Source: Oscillospiraceae bacterium (GTDB lineage: Bacteria; Bacillota; Clostridia; Oscillospirales; Ruminococcaceae). From it: DNA of 8,945 bases. The DNA lies in the NCBI GenBank assembly GCA_900768705.1, contig CAAGEB010000110.1:1-8945 (forward strand), written 5' to 3'. Made by a program: the position numbers and the translations under genes. Positions 1 to 6,019 of the stretch are shown here, piece by piece. Each line of letters starts with the position of its first letter. Positions within the stretch are counted from its first letter, which is position 1. Below the pieces are notes generated by a model. That model was given only the letters and a program-made list of their open reading frames with translations, did no database searches and was not told where the DNA came from.

Positions 1-1
1 G

Positions 2-54
2 AAGCGAAAGCCCAAAGTGACGGCACGGACGCCGTCGCTACAAAGCTTTCGCTT
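2..54. repeat. Nested palindrome at window edge
   Basis: An outer 10-bp inverted repeat (AAGCGAAAGC at 2-11, GCTTTCGCTT at 45-54) encloses an inner one (AGTGACGGC at 16-24, GCCGTCGCT at 31-39, one T-G wobble, 6-base loop ACGGAC). The element lies downstream of the minus-strand operon and right beside the broken GyrI-like gene. No long T-run follows on the minus strand, so it is not a classical terminator, though it could act as one. It resembles a small dispersed palindromic intergenic repeat and may continue past base 1. Copy number cannot be judged from this window. Confidence 0.55.
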
Positions 55-105
55 GTTGACAGAATCAGGCGGTGTGCTATACACATTTTCACTCAAACAA
101 GGTTT

Positions 106-342
106 TTAGAGGTGACCATAATCAAAATATCCCTCAATTCTGTGGTCGGTCTTCTTGCTCATTTTTATTGTATATGCAAGGGCGTACAGTATGCCGACAG
201 CTTTCTTATAAGCACCGTCCTCTTCGTTGGGATTTCCTTTTCCGGTGACGGAGATATAATTCATTGATGGAACATTTACAATTTGCGGCGTACATTCCGG
301 CATATAGTATTCCTTGAATTCCTTTTTAAAATCGAAAGCCAT
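106..342 (-). pseudogene. Truncated GyrI-like small-molecule-binding protein
   Basis: The 78 residues starting MAFDFKKEFKEYYMPE match the N-terminus of GyrI-like proteins (SOUL/GyrI ligand-binding fold). Typical family features are the VPSMNYISVTGKG strand and loop, a GNPNEEDG turn and the TIKMSKKTDHRIEGYFDY segment. Family members usually run to about 200 residues and continue after GYFDY with a V-V-P-P-L-E-G type stretch. Here the frame ends G-H-L-stop. Reading one frame over just after the Asp-Tyr codons gives S-P-L-K-T-L-F-E-stop, which resembles a decayed continuation, so a frameshift plus loss of the 3' part is likely. The ATG shares its A with the TAA of the upstream hydrolase gene (TAATG), and GAGGG lies about 9 bases upstream. 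A longer in-frame start at 420 lies inside the hydrolase gene and is less likely. It is last in the operon and probably non-functional. Confidence 0.75.
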
Positions 343-1097
343 TACAATTTTCCCTCGTTGTAAACAATTCTTCTCCAGCCTTCTCCGTAAGGGTGCGCCA
401 TACAGGTACCGCCGAACCATTCATAAGGCGCATCATTTTCCGTTTTTCCGAGGCTCAGCTCCTCCACGGCATTTCTGTGAGCCTCGCAAAGGGACGCATC
501 CTCGGGTTTTCTGCTGTGTCCGGTGAGAATATAATCAAATTCCGGGCGAAGGTATTTCAGACGGTCAAGGTTAGCCAGAAACTCCGTAGGAGTGAGAGAT
601 TCGGGCAGCTGGAGCCATGTCTGCTCTATTATGCTGTCTCCGGTAAACAATATTCTGTCCCTGCGGTCAAGCAGCACAATTCCCCCGGGAGTATGCCCGG
701 GCAGTTCATACACCTCAAGGCTGATACCGCCCAGATCAAAAACATCGCCCTCTTTTACGGGCAGCAGCTTTGAGGGCTTCAGACCGGTATTTTTTATTGC
801 TTCGGTGAATTCCTTATCGGAAAACCATTTTTCCGCCAGATCAAAATCAGCGGAATTCATATACGCTTCTTCAAAGAAAATATTACCGAAAATGTGATCC
901 GGATGTCCGTGGGTATTGACAACCGTAATGGGCAGATCGGTAAAGGTTTCTGCAAGAGCCTTCACATTCTCATAGCCGTTCATGGTATCAATAATCAATG
1001 CCCGCTCGCTGCCGATTATCAGATATCCCGTGCCTTCGTTGTGATCGTTGAGAAGTTTTATATGATCATTAATATCAGATACTCTTATTCTTTTCAT
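342..1097 (-). CDS. Metallo-beta-lactamase-fold hydrolase
   Basis: This 251-residue protein has the metallo-beta-lactamase fold, in which two metal ions, usually zinc, activate water for hydrolysis. The signature THGHPDH is at residues 62-68 (ligands His63, His65, Asp67, His68). It is followed by His135 in ELPGHTPG, Asp154 in FTGDS and His194 in LTGHS, so the ligand set is complete. There is no signal peptide or membrane segment, which suggests a cytoplasmic enzyme of the glyoxalase II-like hydrolase group. The substrate cannot be told from sequence. I chose ATG at 1097 because GGAAAGGA lies just upstream and the fold begins there. A longer frame to 1166 would run deeper into the VOC gene. 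The start overlaps the VOC 3' end by 23 bases and the stop overlaps the next start by one base. A VOC gene next door hints at detoxification of reactive electrophiles, which is an inference. Confidence 0.9.
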   Translation of the reverse strand: MKRIRVSDINDHIKLLNDHNEGTGYLIIGSERALIIDTMNGYENVKALAETFTDLPITVVNTHGHPDHIFGNIFFEEAYMNSADFDLAEKWFSDKEFTEAIKNTGLKPSKLLPVKEGDVFDLGGISLEVYELPGHTPGGIVLLDRRDRILFTGDSIIEQTWLQLPESLTPTEFLANLDRLKYLRPEFDYILTGHSRKPEDASLCEAHRNAVEELSLGKTENDAPYEWFGGTCMAHPYGEGWRRIVYNEGKL

Positions 1098-1563
1098 AAT
1101 AATCCTTTCCAACACATTTTCTGACATATTCAACCGGTACATCCATACGCTCTGCCGTTTGTTCAAAGGTCATTCCGCTGCCGAGAAACCGTCTGCATAC
1201 ATTTTTCATACTTTCGCCAACTTCAATTATATGGCAGTCCGGATCGTAAAACCGAACCGCCCGCTGTCCCCATGGCTGTTCCGCAGCGTGGTGAACAAGC
1301 TGAATTTCCTCCTCAGAGAGCTTTTCCACGAAGGCGTCAAAGTTGTCCTCCTCAAAATACAGCTCCACATCTTTCCCGCAAAAGCCCACAGCCTCCGTTC
1401 CGATAAAACTCTTCCAGCTGTCCAGCGTCTGAAGACAAATTCCTCCGGTCAGGGTTTTATTTGCGCCAAAATCGGCAACTACTCTTAACCCCAAAACATT
1501 GCGGTAAAAATCCACGGATTTATCAATATCAGCAACAACAAGCAAAGTATTTCTATATTTCAT
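1075..1563 (-). CDS. VOC (glyoxalase/bleomycin-resistance fold) protein
   Basis: This 162-residue protein begins MKYRNTLLVVADIDKSVDFY-RNVLGL, the typical first strand and helix of the vicinal oxygen chelate fold. The second half module ends FYDPDCHIIEVGE, where the Glu is the usual metal ligand at the end of the last strand. VOC proteins include lyases, dioxygenases, isomerases and drug-binding proteins; the substrate here is unknown. After the fold comes a roughly 40-residue tail (MTFEQTAERMDVPVEYVRKC) that looks like a helix-turn-helix-type helical hairpin, an extension I recall from other VOC proteins. The ATG overlaps the TGA of the TfoX-like gene (ATGA), with an AGAGGA-like ribosome site 5 bases upstream. 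The 3' end overlaps the hydrolase start by 23 bases, so the three genes should be translated together. Confidence 0.87.
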   Translation of the reverse strand: MKYRNTLLVVADIDKSVDFYRNVLGLRVVADFGANKTLTGGICLQTLDSWKSFIGTEAVGFCGKDVELYFEEDNFDAFVEKLSEEEIQLVHHAAEQPWGQRAVRFYDPDCHIIEVGESMKNVCRRFLGSGMTFEQTAERMDVPVEYVRKCVGKDYYEKNKSI

Positions 1564-1883
1564 GATTTTCCTCTTCTCTTTTTCGGCTCAGGCAATTCGT
1601 CGTACATTGCGTTAAAAAGTTCGGCGAGAAAGTCGCTGTCATCGGTTTTGTCCACCCGAAGCATATCCTTAGCTCCCTCATAGGGCGGTTCGTAAACAGC
1701 GTCGGGAAGCAAATTAACCGCAGAATTCACAGGCTTTACAAGAAGCCTGTTATCACAGACATAAGCGGCAATTTTTCCGCGGTAATAAATGATATACTCC
1801 CCCATCATCCGGCGGCTTGTAATTTCCTCCAACCCCGACAATTGACCGAGTATGTATTCCATATAGTCCTTGCTTGTTGCCAT
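1560..1883 (-). CDS. TfoX/Sxy N-terminal-domain protein
   Basis: This 107-residue protein matches the TfoX N-terminal domain. It shows the SGLEEITSRRMMGEYIIYYR core, where an Arg-x-Met-Met/Phe-Gly motif begins the domain, followed by KIAAYVCDNRLLVKP. In gamma-proteobacteria the full two-domain TfoX/Sxy regulates competence. Single-domain versions like this are common in Firmicutes and have no established role, so no competence function should be assumed. The C-terminus is basic (EPKKRRGKS). AGGAGG lies only 4 bases before the ATG, slightly close. The gene sits 11 bases after the TIGR04076-like gene and overlaps the VOC gene by 4 bases. Confidence 0.85.
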   Translation of the reverse strand: MATSKDYMEYILGQLSGLEEITSRRMMGEYIIYYRGKIAAYVCDNRLLVKPVNSAVNLLPDAVYEPPYEGAKDMLRVDKTDDSDFLAELFNAMYDELPEPKKRRGKS

Positions 1884-1894
1884 ACAACCTCCTG

Positions 1895-2242
1895 TTATTC
1901 GTAAAACCTGCCTTTGAAAAAGTTCTCATTGCCAAGAGGTTTTGCGGTGAGACGAAACATCACGCAGCCGTCGGGACATACAATATCCTTTGTGTATTTC
2001 CCGCTGCCGCCGATATTTTCCAGATCACCGCCGCTGCGAACCGCCTCCATAATCGGGAACAGCATCATCATTGTTTTTGAGCAGATACCCTGACCGTCCT
2101 TGTTGACAGGGCAGCCGTATGTGCAGGTGTATTTATCACCGATTTCCTCGCCGTTGCGGCAATAATGCTCTGTTTTGTCACCCCGGAGAAAGCCGGTAAC
2201 TTCTATTGTGAATTCATATTCCTCGCTGTACCATTTCTTCAT
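1895..2242 (-). CDS. TIGR04076-like small cysteine-rich protein
   Basis: This 115-residue protein is the first gene of the minus-strand operon. I recognise it as the TIGR04076 family from the pattern EEYEFTIEVTG, a Cys-x11-Cys-x3-Cys cluster (Cys28, Cys40, Cys44), a GICSKTMMML segment (Cys54), EAVRSGGDL and the ending IVCPDGCV-FRL (Cys89, Cys93). The six cysteines suggest metal binding or redox chemistry, but the family's function is unknown. There is no signal peptide, so it should be cytoplasmic. AGGAG lies 7 bases before the ATG. Family assignment is from memory of the pattern, not a search. Confidence 0.8.
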   Translation of the reverse strand: MKKWYSEEYEFTIEVTGFLRGDKTEHYCRNGEEIGDKYTCTYGCPVNKDGQGICSKTMMMLFPIMEAVRSGGDLENIGGSGKYTKDIVCPDGCVMFRLTAKPLGNENFFKGRFYE

Positions 2243-2290
2243 AGTTTTTCTCCTGTGTATTCAAAGTTAAAATGTGACGATATGCACGGA

Positions 2291-2307
2291 GTTCGCCGAA
2301 GGCGAAC
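2291..2307. repeat. GTTCGCC/GGCGAAC hairpin in operon leader
   Basis: GTTCGCC, a GAA loop, then GGCGAAC form a perfect 7-bp hairpin. It lies in the untranslated leader of the minus-strand operon, about 50 bases before the first ATG. The ATATGCA motif occurs on both sides (near 2280 and 2312). GC-rich hairpins of this kind are often dispersed intergenic repeats, but it could also act in the leader RNA. Confidence 0.45.
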
Positions 2308-2331
2308 GAATATATGCAAGGCATTTCAATC

Positions 2332-2358
2332 TAAAATAAACGCCTTGCGTTTATTTTA
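2332..2358. repeat. 27-bp palindrome overlapping an operon -10 box
   Basis: TAAAATAAACGC, a CTT loop, then GCGTTTATTTTA give a perfect 12-bp inverted repeat. Its right arm contains the -10 box of the minus-strand promoter (2353-2358) and the palindrome covers the expected transcription start. That placement suits a repressor operator. It could equally form a hairpin at the very 5' end of the transcript or be part of a mobile palindromic repeat. The bound regulator is not identifiable. Confidence 0.5.
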
Positions 2359-2381
2359 CCATATTAGCTTATTATTGTCAA
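2353..2381 (-). promoter_or_regulatory. Sigma-A promoter of the five-gene minus operon
   Basis: On the minus strand, TTGACA (2376-2381) and TAAAAT (2353-2358) are separated by 17 bases. This is a perfect -35 and a 5/6 -10 at ideal spacing. Transcription would start near 2346, giving a roughly 100-base leader before the TIGR04076-like gene. Confidence 0.75.
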
Positions 2382-2458
2382 TATAAAAGAAATCAAAAGG
2401 AGATAAGATACAAAATACAGCTGATGTGTTTCATTTTGAAAATTTTTCTTCAAACCCC

Positions 2459-2486
2459 TTGACTTTTTTCTCAAACGGTGTATAAT
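2459..2486 (+). promoter_or_regulatory. Sigma-A promoter of htpG
   Basis: TTGACT (2459-2464) and a perfect TATAAT (2481-2486) are separated by 16 bases. Transcription should begin around 2493, within the first arm of the CIRCE element, so repressor binding would block initiation. Confidence 0.85.
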
Positions 2487-2490
2487 ATAG

Positions 2491-2517
2491 TTAGCACTCA
2501 AGTTGAGAGAGTGCTAA
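2491..2517 (+). promoter_or_regulatory. CIRCE operator (HrcA binding site)
   Basis: TTAGCACTC, a 9-base spacer, then GAGTGCTAA match the CIRCE consensus exactly. CIRCE is the operator of the heat-shock repressor HrcA, whose folding depends on GroE. It lies 5 bases after the htpG -10 box, at the transcription start, as in hrcA-dnaK and groESL operons. Confidence 0.97.
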
Positions 2518-2561
2518 TTCACCGATTAAAACGGATTTTTATTTTACAGGAGCTGATTATA

Positions 2562-4559
2562 ATGGAAACAAAGGAATTTAAAGCGGAAAGCAAACGGCTT
2601 TTGGAGATGATGATAAACTCAATCTACACCCACAAGGAAATATTCCTCCGTGAGCTTATTTCAAACGCTTCCGACGCAATGGACAAGCTTTATTTCAAGT
2701 CTATGCAGGAAAATCTGGGTCTTACCCGTTCGGATATGGCAATCACTCTGGAAGCAAATAAAGACGCCAGAACCCTCACAATTTCCGATAACGGTATAGG
2801 TATGACCAAGGATGATCTGGAAAACAATCTCGGTACCATTGCACAGAGCGGCTCCTTTGCCTTCAAGAACGAAAACAAGAAAGGCGAGGGCGATGAAAAG
2901 GCAGAGGATGTAGATATCATCGGTCAGTTCGGCGTTGGTTTCTATTCCGCATTTATGGTAGCAAAGAAAGTCACCGTAATCTCCAAGGCTTACGGTTCCG
3001 AAAATGCTTATATGTGGCAGAGCGAGGGTGCAGACGGCTACACAATATCCGATGCGGAAAAGGACTCCTACGGAACAACCATCACCCTTGAAATCAAGGA
3101 CAACGCCGATGAAGAAAACTACGACGAGTTCCTTACTCCCTACAAAATCAAAGAGCTGGTAAAGAAATACTCCGACTATATCCGCTATCCGATTAAAATG
3201 GATGTGGAACACGAAAAGCTCAAGGAAGGCACCGGAGTTGACGGAAAAGAACCCGAATACGAAAAGGAAATCGTTACCGAAACCCTGAACTCTATGATTC
3301 CTATCTGGAAGAAATCCAAATCCGAGCTTAAAGACGAAGATTACAACCAGTTTTACAAGGATAAGTTCTACGATTACACCGATCCTCTGCTTCATATTCA
3401 TACCAAAACCGAGGGTACCGCAACCTACAGTGCACTGCTGTACATTCCCGAAAAGGCACCCTACGACTATTATTCCAAGTCCTACGAAAAGGGGCTTCAG
3501 CTCTATTCCAGCGGTGTTATGATTATGGACAAGTGCGCCGACCTGCTGCCGGATTATTTCAGCTTTGTCAAGGGACTGGTGGATAGCGAGGATCTGTCTC
3601 TGAATATTTCCCGTGAAATGCTCCAGCACGACAGACAACTCAAGGTGATTGCAAAGAGCATCGAAAAGTCCATCAAGAATGAGCTGAAAAAGCTCCAGAA
3701 GAACGACCGTGAGAAATACGAGAAATTTTTTAACACCTTCGGAACACAGCTGAAATACGGTATCTACGAAAGCTACGGAATGAACAAGGAGGAGCTGCAG
3801 GATCTGCTTCTCTTCAAGACCTCCAACGGCGGCACAACCACTCTTGCGGAATATGTTTCCCGTATGAAAGGGGTTGAAAAGAAGGAAGAAGGCTCCGAGA
3901 ACACGGAGAATACCGAAAATTCCGAAACAGTCTCCGAGGAGAAAACCAACGAAGAAGAGCAGAAGTACATTTATTTTGCCAGCGGCAGCAGCATTTCAAG
4001 AATTGAAAGTCTTCCGCAGACCGAGCTTGTCCGTGATAAGGGCTACGAAATTCTTTACCTTACCGACCATGTGGATGAGTTCTGCCTCCAGATGATGCAC
4101 GATTACAACGGCAAGGAATTCAAGTCCGTTTCCGCCGACGATCTGGGACTGGAAACAGAAGCAGAAAAAGAGGAAATCAAGAAGGAACAGGAGGACAATA
4201 AGTCGCTGTTCGACTTTATGGCGGAGAAGCTCACCGGCAAGGTCAAAGCAGTTAAATTAAGCTCCCGCCTGAAAAAGCACCCGGTTTGCATTACCAGCGA
4301 GGGTATGCTCTCTGTGGAAATGGAAAAGGTTCTCTCCGCAATGCCCGATAATAACGGTGCAAAGGCAGAAAAGGTTCTGGAAATCAATCCTAATCACCCG
4401 ATTTTCGGAAAGCTGAAATCCCTTTATGATACCGATAAGAACAAGGCGGCAGATTATACCGAGCTGCTCTATGATCAGGCACTTCTGATTGAGGGAATGC
4501 CGATTGAAGATCCGGTTGACTTCTCCAACAAGCTGTGCAATATTATGTCGGAGAATTAA
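2562..4559 (+). CDS. htpG: Molecular chaperone HtpG (bacterial Hsp90)
   Basis: This is a 665-residue cytosolic ATP-driven chaperone that works as a dimer. The N-terminal GHKL ATPase domain shows ELISNASDAMDKL (catalytic Glu31, Mg-binding Asn35), DNGIGM (76-81, Asp76 contacts adenine), the lid segment GQFGVGF (121-127) and GTT (171-173). The middle domain carries SREMLQ with Arg351, equivalent to the Arg that contacts ATP gamma-phosphate. The C-terminal dimerisation domain ends without an MEEVD motif, as expected in bacteria. Residues about 437-467 are an acidic low-complexity insertion with a Glu-Asn-Thr repeat (446-455), which makes the protein longer than E. coli HtpG (about 624). I chose ATG at 2562 because AGGAG lies 9 bases upstream and the family starts M-E-T-K-E-F. 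The frame is open back to 2478, but that part overlaps promoter and CIRCE. The gene is monocistronic and predicted to be heat-inducible through HrcA. Confidence 0.98.
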   Translation: METKEFKAESKRLLEMMINSIYTHKEIFLRELISNASDAMDKLYFKSMQENLGLTRSDMAITLEANKDARTLTISDNGIGMTKDDLENNLGTIAQSGSFAFKNENKKGEGDEKAEDVDIIGQFGVGFYSAFMVAKKVTVISKAYGSENAYMWQSEGADGYTISDAEKDSYGTTITLEIKDNADEENYDEFLTPYKIKELVKKYSDYIRYPIKMDVEHEKLKEGTGVDGKEPEYEKEIVTETLNSMIPIWKKSKSELKDEDYNQFYKDKFYDYTDPLLHIHTKTEGTATYSALLYIPEKAPYDYYSKSYEKGLQLYSSGVMIMDKCADLLPDYFSFVKGLVDSEDLSLNISREMLQHDRQLKVIAKSIEKSIKNELKKLQKNDREKYEKFFNTFGTQLKYGIYESYGMNKEELQDLLLFKTSNGGTTTLAEYVSRMKGVEKKEEGSENTENTENSETVSEEKTNEEEQKYIYFASGSSISRIESLPQTELVRDKGYEILYLTDHVDEFCLQMMHDYNGKEFKSVSADDLGLETEAEKEEIKKEQEDNKSLFDFMAEKLTGKVKAVKLSSRLKKHPVCITSEGMLSVEMEKVLSAMPDNNGAKAEKVLEINPNHPIFGKLKSLYDTDKNKAADYTELLYDQALLIEGMPIEDPVDFSNKLCNIMSEN

Positions 4560-4576
4560 TAAGCCATTACAAAAAT

Positions 4577-4605
4577 AACCGTCCTTTCGTATCGGAAGGG
4601 CGGTT
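4577..4605 (+). terminator. htpG terminator
   Basis: A 12-bp stem (AACCGTCCTTTC with GGAAGGGCGGTT, two G-U wobbles) and a 5-base loop begin 17 bases after the htpG stop, followed by the short U-rich stretch AACTTTAT. The tail is weak but the position fits. Confidence 0.75.
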
Positions 4606-4624
4606 AACTTTATAGGACAAGAAA

Positions 4625-4649
4625 ATCCCCCGCAAATTTCGCAGGGGAT
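4625..4649 (-). terminator. Terminator of rpsF-ssb-rpsR operon
   Basis: Read on the minus strand, ATCCCCTGC and GCGGGGGAT pair with one mismatch around a GAAATTT loop and run into TTTTC. It lies about 20 bases after the rpsR stop and points against the htpG terminator, so the two operons are insulated. Confidence 0.85.
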
Positions 4650-4670
4650 AATTTGTTGTATTCGCCGAAA

Positions 4671-4919
4671 TCAGCCGGCAGAATAAGGAATAAGAGCGAT
4701 CTGTCTTGCTCTCTTGATTGCACTGGTAAGCTCTCTCTGATGATAAGCGCAGCAGCCTGTAACTCTGCTGGGAAGGATCTTGGAACGCTCGGTCATGAAC
4801 TTCTTGAGCTTTGCAATGTCTTTGTAATCAATGAACTCGGTTCTGTCCGCGCAGAACTGGCAAACCTTTTTACGGGTACGCTTTACGGGACGGCCGGCTC
4901 TTTCAACTTTTTCAGCCAT
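4671..4919 (-). CDS. rpsR: Small ribosomal subunit protein S18
   Basis: This 82-residue protein is S18 of the 30S subunit, where it pairs with S6 on the platform. The core DYKDIAKLKKFMTERSKILP and the ending HQRELTSAIKRARQIALIPY are diagnostic. It keeps the zinc-type (C+) cysteines: Cys20 and Cys23 in VCQFC, and Cys56/Cys57 with His60 in TGCCAYH. Many bacteria also have a zinc-free S18 copy for zinc starvation; none is visible here. AGGAGG lies 7 bases before the ATG. It is the last gene of the operon, 35 bases after ssb. Confidence 0.98.
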   Translation of the reverse strand: MAEKVERAGRPVKRTRKKVCQFCADRTEFIDYKDIAKLKKFMTERSKILPSRVTGCCAYHQRELTSAIKRARQIALIPYSAG

Positions 4920-4954
4920 AATTAAACCTCCTGTTAAAATCGAAGTAACAGTTC

Positions 4955-5419
4955 TCAGAACGGATAATCGTCATCTTTGTCTGCGGAAGAGAAATCAGGA
5001 GCGGGAGTGCTTGCCTGGGACGGAGCGGCACCGTAGTCCGAACGAACGGGAGGCGGTGTTCCGTAGTCATTTCCGCCGTAAGAACCGCTGTTCTGCGCCT
5101 TCTCGCCGGTGAAGCAGATCTGGTCTGCAACCACTTCCACCACACGCACATTCTGACCGTTCTTATCGGTGTACTGCCGTGTCTGAAGCTCACCCTCAAC
5201 AAGAATCATTCTGCCCTTGGCAAAGTATTTTGTTACAAACTCTGCCTGCTGGCGCCATGCAACGATATTGAAAAAATCTGCTTTTCTCTCTTCGCCTTTT
5301 GCCTGAAAACGCCTGTCCACAGCAATGCTGAAAGAACATACATTCACTCCCGTCGGAGTCGTTTTAAGCTCCAGATCATGAGTGATTCTTCCCATCAGTA
5401 TAACTCTGTTGTACGACAT
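4955..5419 (-). CDS. ssb: Single-stranded DNA-binding protein
   Basis: This 154-residue protein binds single-stranded DNA as a tetramer in replication, repair and recombination. The OB fold occupies about residues 1-105 (MSYNRVILMGRITHDLELK at the start, then DFFNIVAWRQQAEFV and GRMILVEGELQTRQYTDK). A flexible Gly/Pro/Ser/Ala-rich linker follows, then the acidic tip DKDDDYPF, which recruits partner proteins. The tip has Tyr in place of the more usual Ile or Leu before Pro-Phe. ATG at 5419 is chosen because GGAGGTG lies about 7 bases upstream; a start at 5440 would add seven residues in front of that site. It lies between rpsF and rpsR in the standard Firmicutes order. Confidence 0.97.
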   Translation of the reverse strand: MSYNRVILMGRITHDLELKTTPTGVNVCSFSIAVDRRFQAKGEERKADFFNIVAWRQQAEFVTKYFAKGRMILVEGELQTRQYTDKNGQNVRVVEVVADQICFTGEKAQNSGSYGGNDYGTPPPVRSDYGAAPSQASTPAPDFSSADKDDDYPF

Positions 5420-5446
5420 GAAAACACCTCCGACAAACAAACACGA

Positions 5447-5740
5447 TTACTTTGCGAGAACAACCATTGAGCGGAGAACGCCATCGGTAATGCTGATGAT
5501 ACGCTCCAGCTCTGCGGGGAAATCGGGCTTGGACTCAAATGTGTAGAATACATAGTAGCCCTCGCTCTCGTAGTTGATATCATACGCGAGCTTTCTCTTG
5601 CCCCATTCATCAGTGTTGGTAAGAGTACCGTTTGCGCTGATAAGGTCGGAGAACTTCTTTACCAAAGCCTTTATCTGCTCCTCGTCGTTCTTCAGAGAGA
5701 AGATAATAACCGCTTCGTACTTTCCTCCCAGTTTTGCCAT
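5447..5740 (-). CDS. rpsF: Small ribosomal subunit protein S6
   Basis: This 97-residue protein is S6 of the 30S platform, the partner of S18. Diagnostic parts are KYEAVIIFSLKNDEEQIKAL at the start, TNTDEWGKRKLAYDINYESE-GYYVFYTF in the middle and ERIISITDGVLRSMVV near the end. AAGGAGGTG lies about 8 bases before the ATG, a very strong site. It is the first gene of the operon; ssb begins 27 bases after its stop. Confidence 0.98.
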   Translation of the reverse strand: MAKLGGKYEAVIIFSLKNDEEQIKALVKKFSDLISANGTLTNTDEWGKRKLAYDINYESEGYYVFYTFESKPDFPAELERIISITDGVLRSMVVLAK

Positions 5741-5766
5741 ATTTATTGCACCTCCTTATGGATTAT

Positions 5767-5797
5767 ACCCTGCCGTCTCTTTCGACAAGGAAGGGGT
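5767..5797 (-). promoter_or_regulatory. rpsF: Leader hairpin before rpsF, possible S6:S18 site
   Basis: In the leader transcript an outer ACCC/GGGU stem and an inner UUGUC/GACGG stem (two G-U pairs) close around a GAAAGA loop. A CUUCC internal loop faces CA on the other side. rpsF leaders in many bacteria hold a bulged hairpin bound by the S6:S18 complex for feedback control. The location and general shape suit that, but I could not confirm the conserved bulge. Confidence 0.35.
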
Positions 5798-5823
5798 TAT
5801 TCGTTTTCACGATTAACTCTGTT

Positions 5824-5852
5824 ATTATACCACTTTTGTTTTTCTTTGTCAA
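5824..5852 (-). promoter_or_regulatory. Consensus sigma-A promoter of rpsF operon
   Basis: On the minus strand, TTGACA (5847-5852) and TATAAT (5824-5829) are exactly 17 bases apart, a perfect sigma-A consensus. Transcription would start near 5817, leaving a leader of about 77 bases. Confidence 0.93.
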
Positions 5853-5891
5853 GTACCTTTTAGTAAATTTCTTATTAAATTTTTTATTTAG

Positions 5892-5920
5892 TTGACAAGT
5901 ACACGAATATATGTTATAAT
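5892..5920 (+). promoter_or_regulatory. Consensus sigma-A promoter of PHP-malic enzyme operon
   Basis: TTGACA (5892-5897) and TATAAT (5915-5920) are 17 bases apart, again a perfect match. Transcription would start near 5927, giving a leader of about 93 bases. The leader can pair GGAAGC (5941-5946) with GCTTCC (5992-5997), but no known riboswitch pattern was recognised. Confidence 0.92.
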
Positions 5921-6019
5921 AGATGTGTATAGTGTTCACGGGAAGCAGATTTCAGGACATCGCCGGAGGAATGTTTCCGATACAGTCCGCAGCTTCCGCC
6001 TTTCACAAAGGAGCAATTT

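Noticed and set aside
1..82. Minus-strand frame M-C-I-A-H-R open to the left edge
   Set aside because: It is a translation of the nested palindrome and has no convincing ribosome site, so it is probably a repeat-derived spurious ORF.
55..96. TTGACA-16-TATACA promoter-like pair on the plus strand
   Set aside because: It points into the 3' ends of minus-strand genes with no plus-strand gene downstream, so a chance match or antisense promoter cannot be told apart.
2478..2561. In-frame 28-codon N-terminal extension of htpG
   Set aside because: It overlaps the -10 box, the transcription start and the CIRCE, while ATG 2562 has a ribosome site and matches family starts.
2661..3638. Long open frame opposite htpG on the minus strand
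   Set aside because: It is the complement of a strongly conserved gene, has no ribosome site, and its Val/Phe/Gly-rich composition is typical of an antisense shadow.
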